A stretch of DNA of 64,000 nt from Myxococcales bacterium. Lineage in GTDB: Bacteria > Myxococcota_A > Polyangia > Haliangiales > Haliangiaceae. The stretch is taken from NCBI GenBank assembly GCA_016716835.1, contig JADJUW010000001.1:682001-746000 (forward strand), read 5' to 3'. The notes beneath the pieces were generated by a model that ran no database searches, was not told where the DNA came from, and saw nothing but the letters and a program-made list of their open reading frames with translations. Of this stretch, positions 1 to 8,707 are shown one piece after another. The first letter of the stretch is position 1. The number at the start of each line of letters is the position of its first letter. The translations under genes were made by a program, and so were the position numbers.

Positions 1-714
1 CCGGCGCTCGTCGCCCTCGAAGCCCTCTTGCGCCGCGAGCCGCAGTTGCCCGCCTGGCCCGATGCGGCGCGCTGGCTTGGCGAGCAGTGGCTGCAGCAAG
101 GTGATCTTGATCGCGGCCTGGCGTGGTTTCGCGAGCTCGCGGCTCGTCCCGGTGAAAACGCAGACGCTCGCAAGCGCGCGTTAGCCTCGGCCTTGGTGCA
201 GGTTGGTCGCTTAGGCGAGGCCACCACCATCATCGCCTCGCTAGACAGCAAGGGCGACGTCACCCAACGCGCGGCCTTGGCCGAACTGAGGCGCAAGTTG
301 GCCAGCGCGCAGCGCCAGCGGATGTGGCGGACGGTCGCCTTGGTGTGGCTCGCTGGGTTTGCGCTGGTCATGGTTGTATTCGTGTTGCGTCGTGGGGCGC
401 GCCAATGGCGCGAACGCTTAGCGCCTGATCTTGCGGTCGCTTACATGATCCCTATCGGCGCGGGTCTCGTGGCCATGTCCTATTCACGCCAACCCATGGT
501 GGCCGCGGCGACGCTGTGGATCGTCGTAGTTGCCACTTTGCTGACCTGGGTACTCGGTTGCGCCCTGCGCACCAAGCCGCGCCAGGCCGTAGCCTTTGCA
601 ATGATCGGCGGTGCGGTGATCGCGGCGGCGGCGCTGGTGTACGTCGCCGTCACGCAAGACCGCCTCATCGACATGTTGATCGAAACCTGGCGCTACGGCC
701 ACGATCCCGCCTAG
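1..714 (+). CDS. Membrane protein with TPR-like N-terminus (5' partial)
   Basis: The reading frame is open to the first base of the window, so the true start lies upstream. The first ~100 visible residues are helical and TPR-like (WLQQGDLDRGLAWFRELA and similar alternating patterns). They are followed by about four hydrophobic segments, roughly residues 110-130, 145-160, 168-185 and 198-215, which suggests a membrane anchor behind a soluble repeat domain. The stop at 712-714 lies 18 bases from the convergent stop of the next gene. I do not recognise a specific family; a TPR-containing membrane protein of unknown role is as far as the sequence goes. Confidence 0.6.
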   Translation, partial: PALVALEALLRREPQLPAWPDAARWLGEQWLQQGDLDRGLAWFRELAARPGENADARKRALASALVQVGRLGEATTIIASLDSKGDVTQRAALAELRRKLASAQRQRMWRTVALVWLAGFALVMVVFVLRRGARQWRERLAPDLAVAYMIPIGAGLVAMSYSRQPMVAAATLWIVVVATLLTWVLGCALRTKPRQAVAFAMIGGAVIAAAALVYVAVTQDRLIDMLIETWRYGHDPA

Positions 715-732
715 GGTCTCGCTCGCACGTTG

Positions 733-1989
733 TTAGGGCGCCGCGCGCAAACGGCGCAGCGTGCCGCCGCGGTTGGTGAGATACAATTCGCCGTCGCCAC
801 CGGCATAGATGCTGGTGATTTCCTGGCCGAATGAGCCCGCAAGCTGGCGCCGGTTGCTGACGCTGTTGCCATCATAGGCGAGCGCCCATACCTCGCCGGC
901 GCAATAGTCGCCGTAGAGGTAGTCGCCCACCAATGCCGGCATGCAAGTGCCGCGGTACACCGCGCCGCCGATGACCGAGCACCAACCGTCGCCGTGGGTA
1001 TGCTCGCTAATGGGCGGCGTTTGCGGCGTGTCGCAGCCACCGCCGCCGATGCCGGTGCAGGTATTTCCTTCCCATAGCCGCCACCCGTAGTTGACGCTGG
1101 CGGTGGTGCTTGGGACGGCGTTGACCTCTTCGATTGCGTTTTGCCCGACGTCGCCGATGTAAAGCATCGCGGCAACGGCATCGACCGAGAACCGCCACGG
1201 GTTGCGCAACCCGCTCGCCCAAATTTCTGGGCGCGGGTCGGTGGCCCCATCAGCGCTGCCTGCGAAGGGATTGTCGGCCGGTATGCCATACGCCTTGCCG
1301 GCGGTGACCGCATCGACATCGATGCGGAGCAACTTGCCGAGCAGCCGCGTGTTGTTCTGGGCGTTGTTGTCAGGTTGGTCGTTGGCGTTGCCGCCGTCGC
1401 CGAGCGCGACGAGCAACATGCCATCGGGGGCAAATTCGATCATGCCGCCATTGTGATTGGAAAACGGTTGCGCGACGACGAGCAAGGTCGCCCCACTTGA
1501 TGCATCGCCCAGGCCATTTTCGCCCACGCCGTACTCGGCAACGACGGTCGCGCCGTCGGGCGAGCGGGTGTAGTTAACAAAGAAGCGGCCATTCTCGGCA
1601 AATCCCGGATGGAAGGCGAGGCCTAGTAGGCCTTGCTCGTTGCCAGTCGCTCGCACCGGGCCGCCCGCGCTCGCTCGCAAGTCAAGGAACGTCCCACGCG
1701 TCTCGCCGAGCATGATGATGCGGCCGCCCTGTTCGACGACAAACAACCGGGCATCGCCCGCAGGTGCCGTGACTAAGACGGGGTCAAGGAAGCCAGAGGC
1801 AACGACATCGCTGGTGACGCCCGTGTCGTCGCTTGCCACGCATGGCGCAATGGGCTCATAAGGGGCATCCGTTGGCGCGTCGCTTGCGGCATCGCTGGGC
1901 GCATCCACCTGACCATCGGGCGTCGCCCCGTTGCCGCCCCGGCACCCGATTGCGCTGACGAGCAGTAAGGTTAAAGTCGGTTTGCCCAT
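733..1989 (-). CDS. PQQ-dependent sugar dehydrogenase-like lipoprotein (GSDH family)
   Basis: This is a ~418-residue protein of the glucose/sorbosone dehydrogenase beta-propeller family, whose members oxidise aldose sugars with PQQ in the periplasm. I chose the ATG at 1989 because it opens on a lipoprotein signal (MGKPTLTLLLVSAIGC, lipobox SAIGC); an earlier start would add 49 residues of non-signal sequence. After an Asp/Ala/Pro linker come family hallmarks: a NEQGLLGLAFHPGF segment, SNHNGGMIEFAPDG with the conserved His, LGDGGNANDQ (Ca/PQQ-binding type), WASGLRNPWRFS and GDVGQN. Substrate cannot be told from sequence; many myxobacterial relatives have no assigned substrate. The 5' end overlaps the next minus-strand gene by 19 bases, suggesting co-transcription. 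Confidence 0.85.
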   Translation of the reverse strand: MGKPTLTLLLVSAIGCRGGNGATPDGQVDAPSDAASDAPTDAPYEPIAPCVASDDTGVTSDVVASGFLDPVLVTAPAGDARLFVVEQGGRIIMLGETRGTFLDLRASAGGPVRATGNEQGLLGLAFHPGFAENGRFFVNYTRSPDGATVVAEYGVGENGLGDASSGATLLVVAQPFSNHNGGMIEFAPDGMLLVALGDGGNANDQPDNNAQNNTRLLGKLLRIDVDAVTAGKAYGIPADNPFAGSADGATDPRPEIWASGLRNPWRFSVDAVAAMLYIGDVGQNAIEEVNAVPSTTASVNYGWRLWEGNTCTGIGGGGCDTPQTPPISEHTHGDGWCSVIGGAVYRGTCMPALVGDYLYGDYCAGEVWALAYDGNSVSNRRQLAGSFGQEITSIYAGGDGELYLTNRGGTLRRLRAAP

Positions 1990-2300
1990 TTTCCAAATCC
2001 AATCAGCACCAGCGCAGCCAAGGCGACAGGCACCACCATAAGCATCACACTTGCCCACGTTTGCACCAGCGCCCAGTAGGTAAGTCCCACCATGACCCCC
2101 AGCGCAAACACCAACGCCGCGAGCAAATACCCCCACGCCTGAACCTTTTTCTTAAGCATGATGCGCTCGAGGCGGCCGAGAAAGGCATCGGTCTGCGCCG
2201 GCGTTAGTTGTTTGAGCAGGGCGGCCATTGCGACCGGATCTCGCGGATCGACGTCGAGCTTGCGCGTCGGTGGTTGCTCGGACGTGGGCTTGGCCGCCAT
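1971..2300 (-). CDS. Small two-TM membrane protein
   Basis: A 109-residue protein with a hydrophilic N-terminal half (including LLKQLTPAQTDAFLGRLERI, a short helical pair) and two hydrophobic helices at about residues 56-77 and 82-103. The 3' end overlaps the start of the GSDH-like lipoprotein by 19 bases, so the two are probably translated from one transcript. I recognise no family. The Lys-rich stretch before the first helix (LKKKVQ) suggests a cytoplasmic N-terminus. Confidence 0.6.
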   Translation of the reverse strand: MAAKPTSEQPPTRKLDVDPRDPVAMAALLKQLTPAQTDAFLGRLERIMLKKKVQAWGYLLAALVFALGVMVGLTYWALVQTWASVMLMVVPVALAALVLIGFGKWANRL

Positions 2301-2422
2301 GGCGTCAACTCTACACGCAGGCCGCTAAGCGGGCCGGTTTGCCGCAAAAAAAATTGGGGTTACGGTGGGCGCAGTCACATCGCGGGGTTGCACGGTTTGC
2401 GCCTGGGTCCTAAGGTGCCCAG

Positions 2423-3310
2423 ATGGCGATGGTGCGCATCACGGATGACCTGGGGCGCCACCTAGTGCTGCCCGTGCCCAGCCGCGTGGTGTCGCTGGTG
2501 CCAAGCGACACCTATTCGCTGCAGGCCTTGGATTGCGGCGACCGCCTGGTTGGCATTAGCGACTATTGCAGCCCGGGCCCCACGGTGCAGGCCTCGCGTG
2601 TCGGTGGCCCCGGGCATCCACGGCTCGATGACATTCTGGCGCTGCGCCCCGATGTCGTGCTCGCGAGCCAGGAACAAAACCCGCGCTGGTTGCTGGAACG
2701 GCTGGCGCAGCCGGACCTCGACGGCACGCGGGTGGCGCTCTATGTGTCCCTGCCGCGGCGCTTTGCCGATGGCGTCGCTCACGTCGCGCGGCTCGCCAAG
2801 CTGCTCGGCGTCGCGGGAAGCGAGCCCGCGAAGGCATTGCTACGTCGTGGCTACGACGAAATTAACCGTCCGCCTTGGCCGGTGTGGACTACCGCTTTTG
2901 TGCCGATTTGGCATGATCCTTGGACGACGCTTAATGATGAAACCTTTGGCGCCAACATGTTACGACGCGTCGGCATGGCAAACGTGTTCGGCGGAGGGCC
3001 CACTCTCAAGCGGCTAGCGATGGACCTGGCGGGCAAGGCGCCACAGACTGGCGATGGCGCGGCCGATAGCCGGCAGCCACGCGTCACCTTGGCCGATATT
3101 GTCGCGCGCGGCCCGGGCTTAGCTGTCTTGCCCGATGAGCCCTACATTTTTGGCGATGCGGAGGGCGCCGAGCTGACCTGCGCCATGCCGCAGCTGCGCG
3201 TGTCACATGTGGCGGGCAAAGATCTGTTTTGGCCGGGCGCGTGGAGTATTGAGGCAGCGCCGCGCCTGCGCGCGTGGGCCAAGCAATTGCGTCCAGAGGG
3301 GTCGATATGA
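2423..3310 (+). CDS. Helical-backbone metal receptor (BtuF-like substrate-binding domain)
   Basis: A 295-residue protein of the helical-backbone metal receptor superfamily, which includes BtuF and other binding proteins for cobalamin, haem and siderophores. Visible hallmarks are the N-terminal RVVSLVPSDTYSLQALDCGD segment, HPRLDDILALRPDVVLAS in the first lobe and a C-terminal PDEPYIFG segment. There is no signal peptide or lipobox, so the protein appears cytoplasmic, as many short proteobacterial homologues do. A second ATG two codons in could be the start. The stop TGA (3308-3310) overlaps the polA ATG, implying translational coupling. No transporter permease or ATPase is adjacent, so a sensor or scavenging role is as likely as import. 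Confidence 0.8.
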   Translation: MAMVRITDDLGRHLVLPVPSRVVSLVPSDTYSLQALDCGDRLVGISDYCSPGPTVQASRVGGPGHPRLDDILALRPDVVLASQEQNPRWLLERLAQPDLDGTRVALYVSLPRRFADGVAHVARLAKLLGVAGSEPAKALLRRGYDEINRPPWPVWTTAFVPIWHDPWTTLNDETFGANMLRRVGMANVFGGGPTLKRLAMDLAGKAPQTGDGAADSRQPRVTLADIVARGPGLAVLPDEPYIFGDAEGAELTCAMPQLRVSHVAGKDLFWPGAWSIEAAPRLRAWAKQLRPEGSI

Positions 3311-6093
3311 AACGAATCTATATCCTAGACGGACACGGGTATGTTTTTCGCGCTTACTTCGCGCTGATGACGGGTGGCCGAGGCGACCGACGAGATGTGC
3401 GGCTGTCGCGCGCCGACGGCATGCCCACGGGGGCGCTGTATATTTTTTCGCGCATGCTGATGCGCCTGCACGAAGAAGTGAACCCGGCGCACGTGGTGGT
3501 GGTGTTCGACGCGGGTTCCAAGAGTTTTCGCAACGACATGTATCCCGAGTACAAGGCGAATCGCCCAGAGGCCCCGGAAGACTTGGAGATTCAGTTTCCG
3601 TTTTTCCGCCGTGTGGTGGAGGCGATGCATTGGCCCGTGCTCGAGGTGCCAGGCGTCGAGGCTGACGACGTGATCGCCACGTTGGCGGTGCAGGCCAAGG
3701 CGCAAGGTTGGGCGGCCACGGTGTATTCCGCTGACAAAGACTTAATGCAATTGGTCGGCGACGGCATTGAGATGGTCGATTCGCTCAATAATAAGCGGTA
3801 CGAGCCCGCCGACGTTGAGGCAAAATTTGGCGTGCCGCCGGCGCAGGTTGCGGATTATTTGGCCTTGGTTGGCGACACCGCGGACAACATCCCCGGCATG
3901 GCCGGCGTGGGCGCCAAGACGGCCGCGACGTTGCTAGGGACGTATGGATCGATCGATGCAATGATTGCGGCAAATCCCGTGGTGCCGCGGCTGAAAGTCA
4001 AACAGCCCTTTGGTGATGCAGAGGTGGTGGCGCGGCTCAAATTGTCGCGCGCGCTCGTGGAACTGAAAACCGATGTGCCGGTTGAGAAAAATTTCGAGGC
4101 GTTTGCGGTGGCGCCATGGCAGGCGCGCGATGTCTCAAAGCTAACCGCGCTGTTTCGCGAGCTCGAGTTCACCGGCATGGCGACGCGGGTGGAGCAAGCG
4201 GCGACTGCGCCAGCGGCGCCGGTGGCAGGTGATAGCGCCGCGCCAACCGCCACCGGGACAGCGACAGAGCCGGTCACCCACACGTCGGTAGCGAGCGCCT
4301 TCGCTATCGCGCGCGACGGCGACACGGCGCTTGCCGAGTTGTGCGCGGGGGCGACCGCAGCCGGCAGCGTTGCATGCATAATCGAGACGACCAAAGAGCG
4401 CTCTGATCGATGCACGATGGTTGGCATTGCTCTCGCCACCGCGGCGGGGCCAGCGGTCTATGTCCCCATCGCGCATTATTACTTGGGCGCACCATCAGCG
4501 CTTTCGGCGGCGACCTTGGCGCCACTGCGCGCGCTATTTGCCAATCCCAGCGTCAGCAAGCTCACCTACGACGCTAAGCTTGCGCGGCAAGTGCTGCTGC
4601 GCGCCGGCTATGACGTGGCCGGCACCATCGACGACCTCATGCTGATGGCGTTCTTGGCCGCCTCCGATGTGCCAGCGCCGTCGGTTGAGGCCTTGGCTCG
4701 CGACCTGGCGCACACACAGGTGGCACCGCGCGGAGAGGCGATGGGCAAGTCAAACGATTCATTCGCGGCGGTCGACGTCGCATCGGCGGCGGCGCACGTC
4801 GGCGCGGTGGCGCGCGCGTTGCCGGCGGCGGCGGCGGCCCTAAGACCAACGCTTGACGCCCATGCCTTGATGCCGCTGTATCGCGACATGGAGCTGCCAA
4901 CCTGCGAACTCTTGGCAGTTATGGAAATGCGTGGCGTGGCGATTGATGCCGCGCACTTTGCGGCGATGTCGCAGCGGATCGCGCAAACCATCGCCGAGCT
5001 GCAGGCTTCGGTCTTTAATGACGTCGGCGGCGAATTCAATCTCGGCTCGCCCAAACAGCTCGGACACATTTTGTTTGACACCTTGGGCCTGCCCACAGCC
5101 GGCGTGCGCAAGACCAAGACCGGCGGCTATTCGACGGATCACGAAGTGCTCGAACAACTTGCCGACACGCATCCCGCGGTCAGCAAGATCTTGAAGCACC
5201 GCGAGCTGCTCAAGCTCAAAGGCACCTATCTCGATGCCTTGCCGCCGCTGGTGCATCCGGTCACTGGCCGCCTGCACACCAACTATCATCAGGCTGTCGC
5301 CGCCACCGGGCGCCTCTCGTCGCAAGATCCAAATCTGCAGAACATTCCCATCCGCACCGAGGAAGGCCGCGAGATTCGCCGCGGTTTTGTCGGCGGCCCC
5401 GGCAAGGTGCTGGTGGCGGCCGACTACTCGCAGATCGAGCTGCGCATCCTGGCGCATCTGTCGCAGGACGCGATGCTGATCAAGGCCTTTGGCGAAGGCA
5501 TCGATATTCACACTCAAACTGCCGCGCTGGTGTTCGGCATGCCGCCTGCCAAGGTGACGTCGCATGAACGCCGGGTCGCCAAGGCGGTCAACTACGGCCT
5601 CATGTACGGTCAGTCCGATTTTGGCTTGGCGCGCGCGCTCGATATTCCGCGCCGGCAGGCCAAAGAATACTCCGACAAGTATTTTCAGACGTTTCCCACC
5701 ATTCGCGAATTTATGCAGACGGTGGTCGACCAAGCGCGGCGCGATGGCGGCATCACCACCATCTTTGGTCGCTGGCGCCCCATCCCTAATCTCGATTCCA
5801 AGAACATCCCGGCGCGCAAGGCCGCCGAGCGCATCGCGCAAAACACGCCGATGCAGGGCGCCGGCGCCGATATCATTAAGCTCGCAATGATCGCCTGTGA
5901 GCGGCGCATTGCGCAGGGCAAGCTGCCGGCTGCGATGATCTTATCGGTGCACGACGAACTGGTGTTCGAGGTCGAACCAAAACACGCCGACGCCGTGGCC
6001 GCCGCGATGAAGCACGAGATGGAAGGCGTCGCCAAGCTCTCGGTGCCGCTCGAAGTTGAAGTTGGCATCGCCGCGAACTGGGCCGATGCATGA
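3307..6093 (+). CDS. polA: DNA polymerase I
   Basis: A 928-residue family A DNA polymerase for Okazaki-fragment processing and repair synthesis. The 5' nuclease domain spans about residues 1-295 (ILDGHGYVFRAYFALM, GVEADDVIATLA, SADKDLMQLV, GDTADNIPG). The polymerase domain carries motif A (VAADYSQIELR, ~702), motif B (RRVAKAVNYGLMYG, ~755) and motif C (SVHDELVFEV, ~879). The middle 3'-5' exonuclease domain (~340-520) is degenerate: the DxE of Exo I reads IET, and the Exo II Asp is replaced, so proofreading is probably absent, as in several other bacterial Pol I enzymes. I chose ATG 3307 because it opens on the conserved MKRIYILDG and overlaps the upstream stop; a start 33 bases earlier adds nothing conserved. 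The stop overlaps the protease gene by four bases. Confidence 0.97.
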   Translation: MKRIYILDGHGYVFRAYFALMTGGRGDRRDVRLSRADGMPTGALYIFSRMLMRLHEEVNPAHVVVVFDAGSKSFRNDMYPEYKANRPEAPEDLEIQFPFFRRVVEAMHWPVLEVPGVEADDVIATLAVQAKAQGWAATVYSADKDLMQLVGDGIEMVDSLNNKRYEPADVEAKFGVPPAQVADYLALVGDTADNIPGMAGVGAKTAATLLGTYGSIDAMIAANPVVPRLKVKQPFGDAEVVARLKLSRALVELKTDVPVEKNFEAFAVAPWQARDVSKLTALFRELEFTGMATRVEQAATAPAAPVAGDSAAPTATGTATEPVTHTSVASAFAIARDGDTALAELCAGATAAGSVACIIETTKERSDRCTMVGIALATAAGPAVYVPIAHYYLGAPSALSAATLAPLRALFANPSVSKLTYDAKLARQVLLRAGYDVAGTIDDLMLMAFLAASDVPAPSVEALARDLAHTQVAPRGEAMGKSNDSFAAVDVASAAAHVGAVARALPAAAAALRPTLDAHALMPLYRDMELPTCELLAVMEMRGVAIDAAHFAAMSQRIAQTIAELQASVFNDVGGEFNLGSPKQLGHILFDTLGLPTAGVRKTKTGGYSTDHEVLEQLADTHPAVSKILKHRELLKLKGTYLDALPPLVHPVTGRLHTNYHQAVAATGRLSSQDPNLQNIPIRTEEGREIRRGFVGGPGKVLVAADYSQIELRILAHLSQDAMLIKAFGEGIDIHTQTAALVFGMPPAKVTSHERRVAKAVNYGLMYGQSDFGLARALDIPRRQAKEYSDKYFQTFPTIREFMQTVVDQARRDGGITTIFGRWRPIPNLDSKNIPARKAAERIAQNTPMQGAGADIIKLAMIACERRIAQGKLPAAMILSVHDELVFEVEPKHADAVAAAMKHEMEGVAKLSVPLEVEVGIAANWADA

Positions 6094-6869
6094 GCGGGGC
6101 AGGTGGCGACGCGAACATCATCGGCGGTGAGCCGATTGCGTCCGCCGTGGTGCCCGCCGTTGTCGCCCTGGTCGACGGCGACGGGCTTTGCACCGGCGCG
6201 TTGGTTTCCGCGCGCCACGTGCTGACCGCCGGGCATTGCACCGATGCGTTTGCGCTTACGGATCCAACGTTTGCCGCGTTGGTGGTGCACGTCGGTACCA
6301 ACAATCCAAGCGACGATCCTGGCATCGAAGTCGGCGTCATCGCCGTACATCGTTACGAGCCATCCGACCTCGCCGTGGTCGAGTTGGTGCCAACCGCGGC
6401 GCTTGACGATATCTCGGTGCTGGTGCCAACTGTCGTCGATCGCTTCGGCGATGGCCTCGCCACCGCCGGCTTTGGCGTTTATGACTTAGACCCCAGCAGC
6501 GCCGGCGTGCTGCACGCGCTGAGCGACTTGCAACAAGCCACATGCCCCGCCGGCAGCGTCGACAAGGTCTGCTTCGCCGACGCGAGCCGCGGCGTTTGCT
6601 TCGGCGACAGCGGCGCGCCGCTCTGGTCCGCCGCGCAGCCCGACGCCTTGCTCGGCGTCATCTCCACCGTCACTAACCCCGGCTGCACCGGCACCGCGAC
6701 TGCAACCCGCATCACCGCCGATGCCGCGGAATTCCTCCGCAGCCACGACATTGTCGTCAGCGACACCCGCGGCGGCAGCTGCGCCGCGAGCGCGCCAACG
6801 GTTGCTGCATGGTTACCATTGTTTATTGCGATGCTCGTCGCGATGCCGCGCCGCAGGATGGCTCGCTAG
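6090..6869 (+). CDS. Trypsin-like serine protease with MYXO-CTERM-like tail
   Basis: A 259-residue S1-family peptidase. The catalytic triad is visible: His in LTAGHCTD (~50), Asp in PSDLAVVEL (~93) and Ser in CFGDSGAPL (~174). The new N-terminus of a processed trypsin is seen as IIGG at residue ~10. The C-terminus has a Cys (GGSCAAS), a hydrophobic helix and an Arg cluster (PRRRMAR), resembling the MYXO-CTERM sorting signal found in this phylum. Oddly, there is no N-terminal signal peptide before IIGG, although the C-terminus implies export; the ATG sits inside the polA stop. Either the N-terminus has been lost or export is unusual. Confidence 0.85.
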   Translation: MSGAGGDANIIGGEPIASAVVPAVVALVDGDGLCTGALVSARHVLTAGHCTDAFALTDPTFAALVVHVGTNNPSDDPGIEVGVIAVHRYEPSDLAVVELVPTAALDDISVLVPTVVDRFGDGLATAGFGVYDLDPSSAGVLHALSDLQQATCPAGSVDKVCFADASRGVCFGDSGAPLWSAAQPDALLGVISTVTNPGCTGTATATRITADAAEFLRSHDIVVSDTRGGSCAASAPTVAAWLPLFIAMLVAMPRRRMAR

Positions 6870-6870
6870 T

Positions 6871-7090
6871 CACGACGGTCGCGGCGGCGTCCGGCATGCA
6901 CCTCGGCGTGCTCAAACAGTCCTCGCGTTGACGAGACCGCGCGGCGCTGGCGGCTGCGCGGACGTTTGGCGAGAACGCGATCAGGTGTGCTCGCGAGTGA
7001 ACGCTGCGGAACTGCGCCGCCGAGGAGCATGACCGTCCACCACCGCGACCTGCGGCGTATGCGTTGGAGATGTTCGCCACCGCGGTGTTC
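6871..7090 (+). repeat. Dispersed ~220-bp repeat, copy A
   Basis: The first 66 bases (cacgacggtcgcggcggcgt onward) match copy B at 12098 with a single difference. Similarity continues in blocks (gaacgctgcggaactgcgcc, gaggagcatg, ccgtccaccaccgc) to about 7090. No convincing protein is encoded. It begins immediately after the protease stop and marks the left edge of the accessory island. Confidence 0.8.
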
Positions 7091-7105
7091 TCGTGTTCCG
7101 CGACA

Positions 7106-8125
7106 TCACATGGCGCGCAATTTCGCAACAACGGCACATCCTTCGGTAAATCCACCCTGGCATGCTTGCTCGAAAAGCGCGAGGGCCTTGGCTACGTCCG
7201 GGGTAACACCAGGGCCGTCAACATACAGCATGCCGAGGGTGAAACACCCTCCCATGTCACCCCCTTGGCAAGCCGTGTCGTACAGCGCAGCGGCCTTAGG
7301 GGCGTCTTTCGAAACACCGGCGCCGGTCTCGTACATGACTGCAAGGTTGTAGCAGCCTTTCATGTAGTCGCCTTTGCAGGCCTGTTCGTAAAGGGCAGCG
7401 GCTTTGACAGTGTCTTTGGCGATGACGCTACCTTCGTGATGCATCACCCCAAGGTTGAAGCAGCACCGCATGATGCCGCCTTTGCAGGCCTGTTCGTAAA
7501 GGGCCGCGGCTTTGGCGACGTCGCGGGCAACGCCGATCCCATGCAGATGCATTTCGCCAAGGCTAAAACATCCATTCATGTCGTTGCCTTGGCAGGCCTT
7601 ATCGTAAAGTGCTGCGGCTTTACCGGCGTCCTGGGATACACCGCTTCCGTTCTCATACAGAGACCCGAGCAAGGAGCACGCTCCCATATCGCCGCCATGA
7701 CAAGCCGCCTCAAAGAGTGATACGGCTTTGGAAAGGTCTTTGACTACGCCGTTGCCGCGGGCATACATCACGCCCAGGCTGGAGCAGCGATGCATGTCGC
7801 CGCCTCGGCAGGCCTTGTCGTATAGGGTTGCGGCCTTGGCGGCGTCTCTGGCAACGCCAGTGCCGCTCAGATAGAACCCGCCGAGGTTAGAACAGGCTGT
7901 CATGTCGCCGCTTTCGCAAGCGGCCTCAGCAGCTTTAATTAGTTCTGGCGTATCAGCAGAAGCCGGTGCGGCAGCCGTAGCGACTGGAGCGGCCTCGGGG
8001 GCGGACGCCGACTTCGCGGCTTCGGCGGATGGTGGCGCCTTCTTGTTGCACGCGGCGGCGCTAAGCAGCAGTGCGCACAGCCTAGCGGTGGCTAAAGCGC
8101 GGAGGGTTCGGGGAGTTGGCAACAT
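7106..8125 (-). CDS. Sel1-repeat lipoprotein
   Basis: A 339-residue lipoprotein: signal with lipobox LLSAAAC at about residue 26, then an Ala/Pro/Ser linker (~30-60). Seven full and one partial Sel1-like repeats of 36 residues follow. Each has the pattern D-M-x-x-C-x-x-L-G then A-x-L-Y-x-x-A-C, i.e. the cysteine-paired type seen in Helicobacter cysteine-rich (Hcp) proteins, where the two Cys of each unit form a disulfide. It is probably exported and disulfide-bonded, acting as a scaffold. It stands alone, between repeat copy A and the broken four-helix-bundle gene. The specific role is unknown. Confidence 0.85.
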   Translation of the reverse strand: MLPTPRTLRALATARLCALLLSAAACNKKAPPSAEAAKSASAPEAAPVATAAAPASADTPELIKAAEAACESGDMTACSNLGGFYLSGTGVARDAAKAATLYDKACRGGDMHRCSSLGVMYARGNGVVKDLSKAVSLFEAACHGGDMGACSLLGSLYENGSGVSQDAGKAAALYDKACQGNDMNGCFSLGEMHLHGIGVARDVAKAAALYEQACKGGIMRCCFNLGVMHHEGSVIAKDTVKAAALYEQACKGDYMKGCYNLAVMYETGAGVSKDAPKAAALYDTACQGGDMGGCFTLGMLYVDGPGVTPDVAKALALFEQACQGGFTEGCAVVAKLRAM

Positions 8126-8184
8126 TGTGCGTGGCTAGCAAGGAGGCTTGGGGCGTGCAACTTAATTAAGGGGCAGCCCAAGCC

Positions 8185-8707
8185 TTAGCGACGGATGAGG
8201 CCCGTGAGCAGCGCGACCAGCCGATCGGCGACGGCGATGCAGCGCACGGCATGGTGTTCGGCGGTGTCGTGCGTGGTGGCGGCAATCTCGACCGCTGCGG
8301 CGGTTTCGCCAGCCTTGCCACGCGCGATGCCAAACACCCGCGCCTTGTCCGCGGGCGACACGCGCGATGCGGCCTCGGCAATATTGAGGCACGCGCTCTT
8401 GGCTGCCCTCAGCGCCTAGTGCCGTGTCCCAGATGTTATGAGTTAGGCTGCGCCGGGATGACGTCCGAGGCCAAGGCGCGAGGAGTGGAGTTTGGTGGTT
8501 CCAAACGACCGACGAGCAACGCTGGCATCGGGCGTCAGACCTAGCAGGGTGGCTCATGTTATCTGGGACACGGCACTAAGTCTTTAGCTTGGCATCCTTG
8601 ATGTCCGCCGCGCGGACGCAAACAAGTAACTCAAGCGCAACTTCGTACGCCAAGAGGCCGTGATGATTTAACCGAGAACGTGGAGCGGCTGTAATTGCAT
8701 TGGTCAT
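8185..8707 (-). pseudogene. Four-helix-bundle (23S-IVS/S23-type) gene, split by MITE-like insertion
   Basis: Reading the minus strand from ATG 8707 gives MTNAITAAPRSR, then AYEVALELLVC and ADIKDAKLK. After the element at 8419-8576 is removed, it continues ALRAAKSACLNIAEAASRVS, ARVFGIARGKAGETAAAVEI and ends LTGLIRR with TAA at 8185-8187. This is the typical order of the small four-helix-bundle family, about 120 residues. The insertion puts an in-frame TAG right at its edge after residue 43, so the gene is broken. A second, truncated copy lies at 12476-12721. Members are often found inside 23S rRNA intervening sequences and elsewhere in myxobacterial genomes; function is unknown. Confidence 0.75.
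8417..8578. mobile_element. 158-bp MITE-like element with TA target duplication
   Basis: The element runs 8419-8576 and has terminal inverted repeats: left gtgccgtgtcccagat, right atctgggacacggcac. The 16 bp are a perfect match, with partial similarity continuing inward (gttatgag / ctcatgtt). It is flanked by TA on both sides (8417-8418 and 8577-8578), as expected for an IS630/Tc1-mariner-type target duplication. It interrupts the four-helix-bundle gene; the uninterrupted paralogous sequence at 12630-12650 shows the empty site. It is too short to encode a transposase, so it would need to be mobilised in trans. Confidence 0.8.

Noticed and set aside
1990..2136. Upstream start for the GSDH-like lipoprotein
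   Set aside because: It would add 49 residues without a signal and extend the overlap with the neighbouring membrane protein.
2301..2422. Cobalamin riboswitch upstream of the BtuF-like gene
   Set aside because: The 120-bp leader is too short and I see no B12-box-like sequence.
4840..5841. 333-residue minus-strand frame opposite polA
   Set aside because: Shadow of the conserved polA polymerase domain in a high-GC genome.
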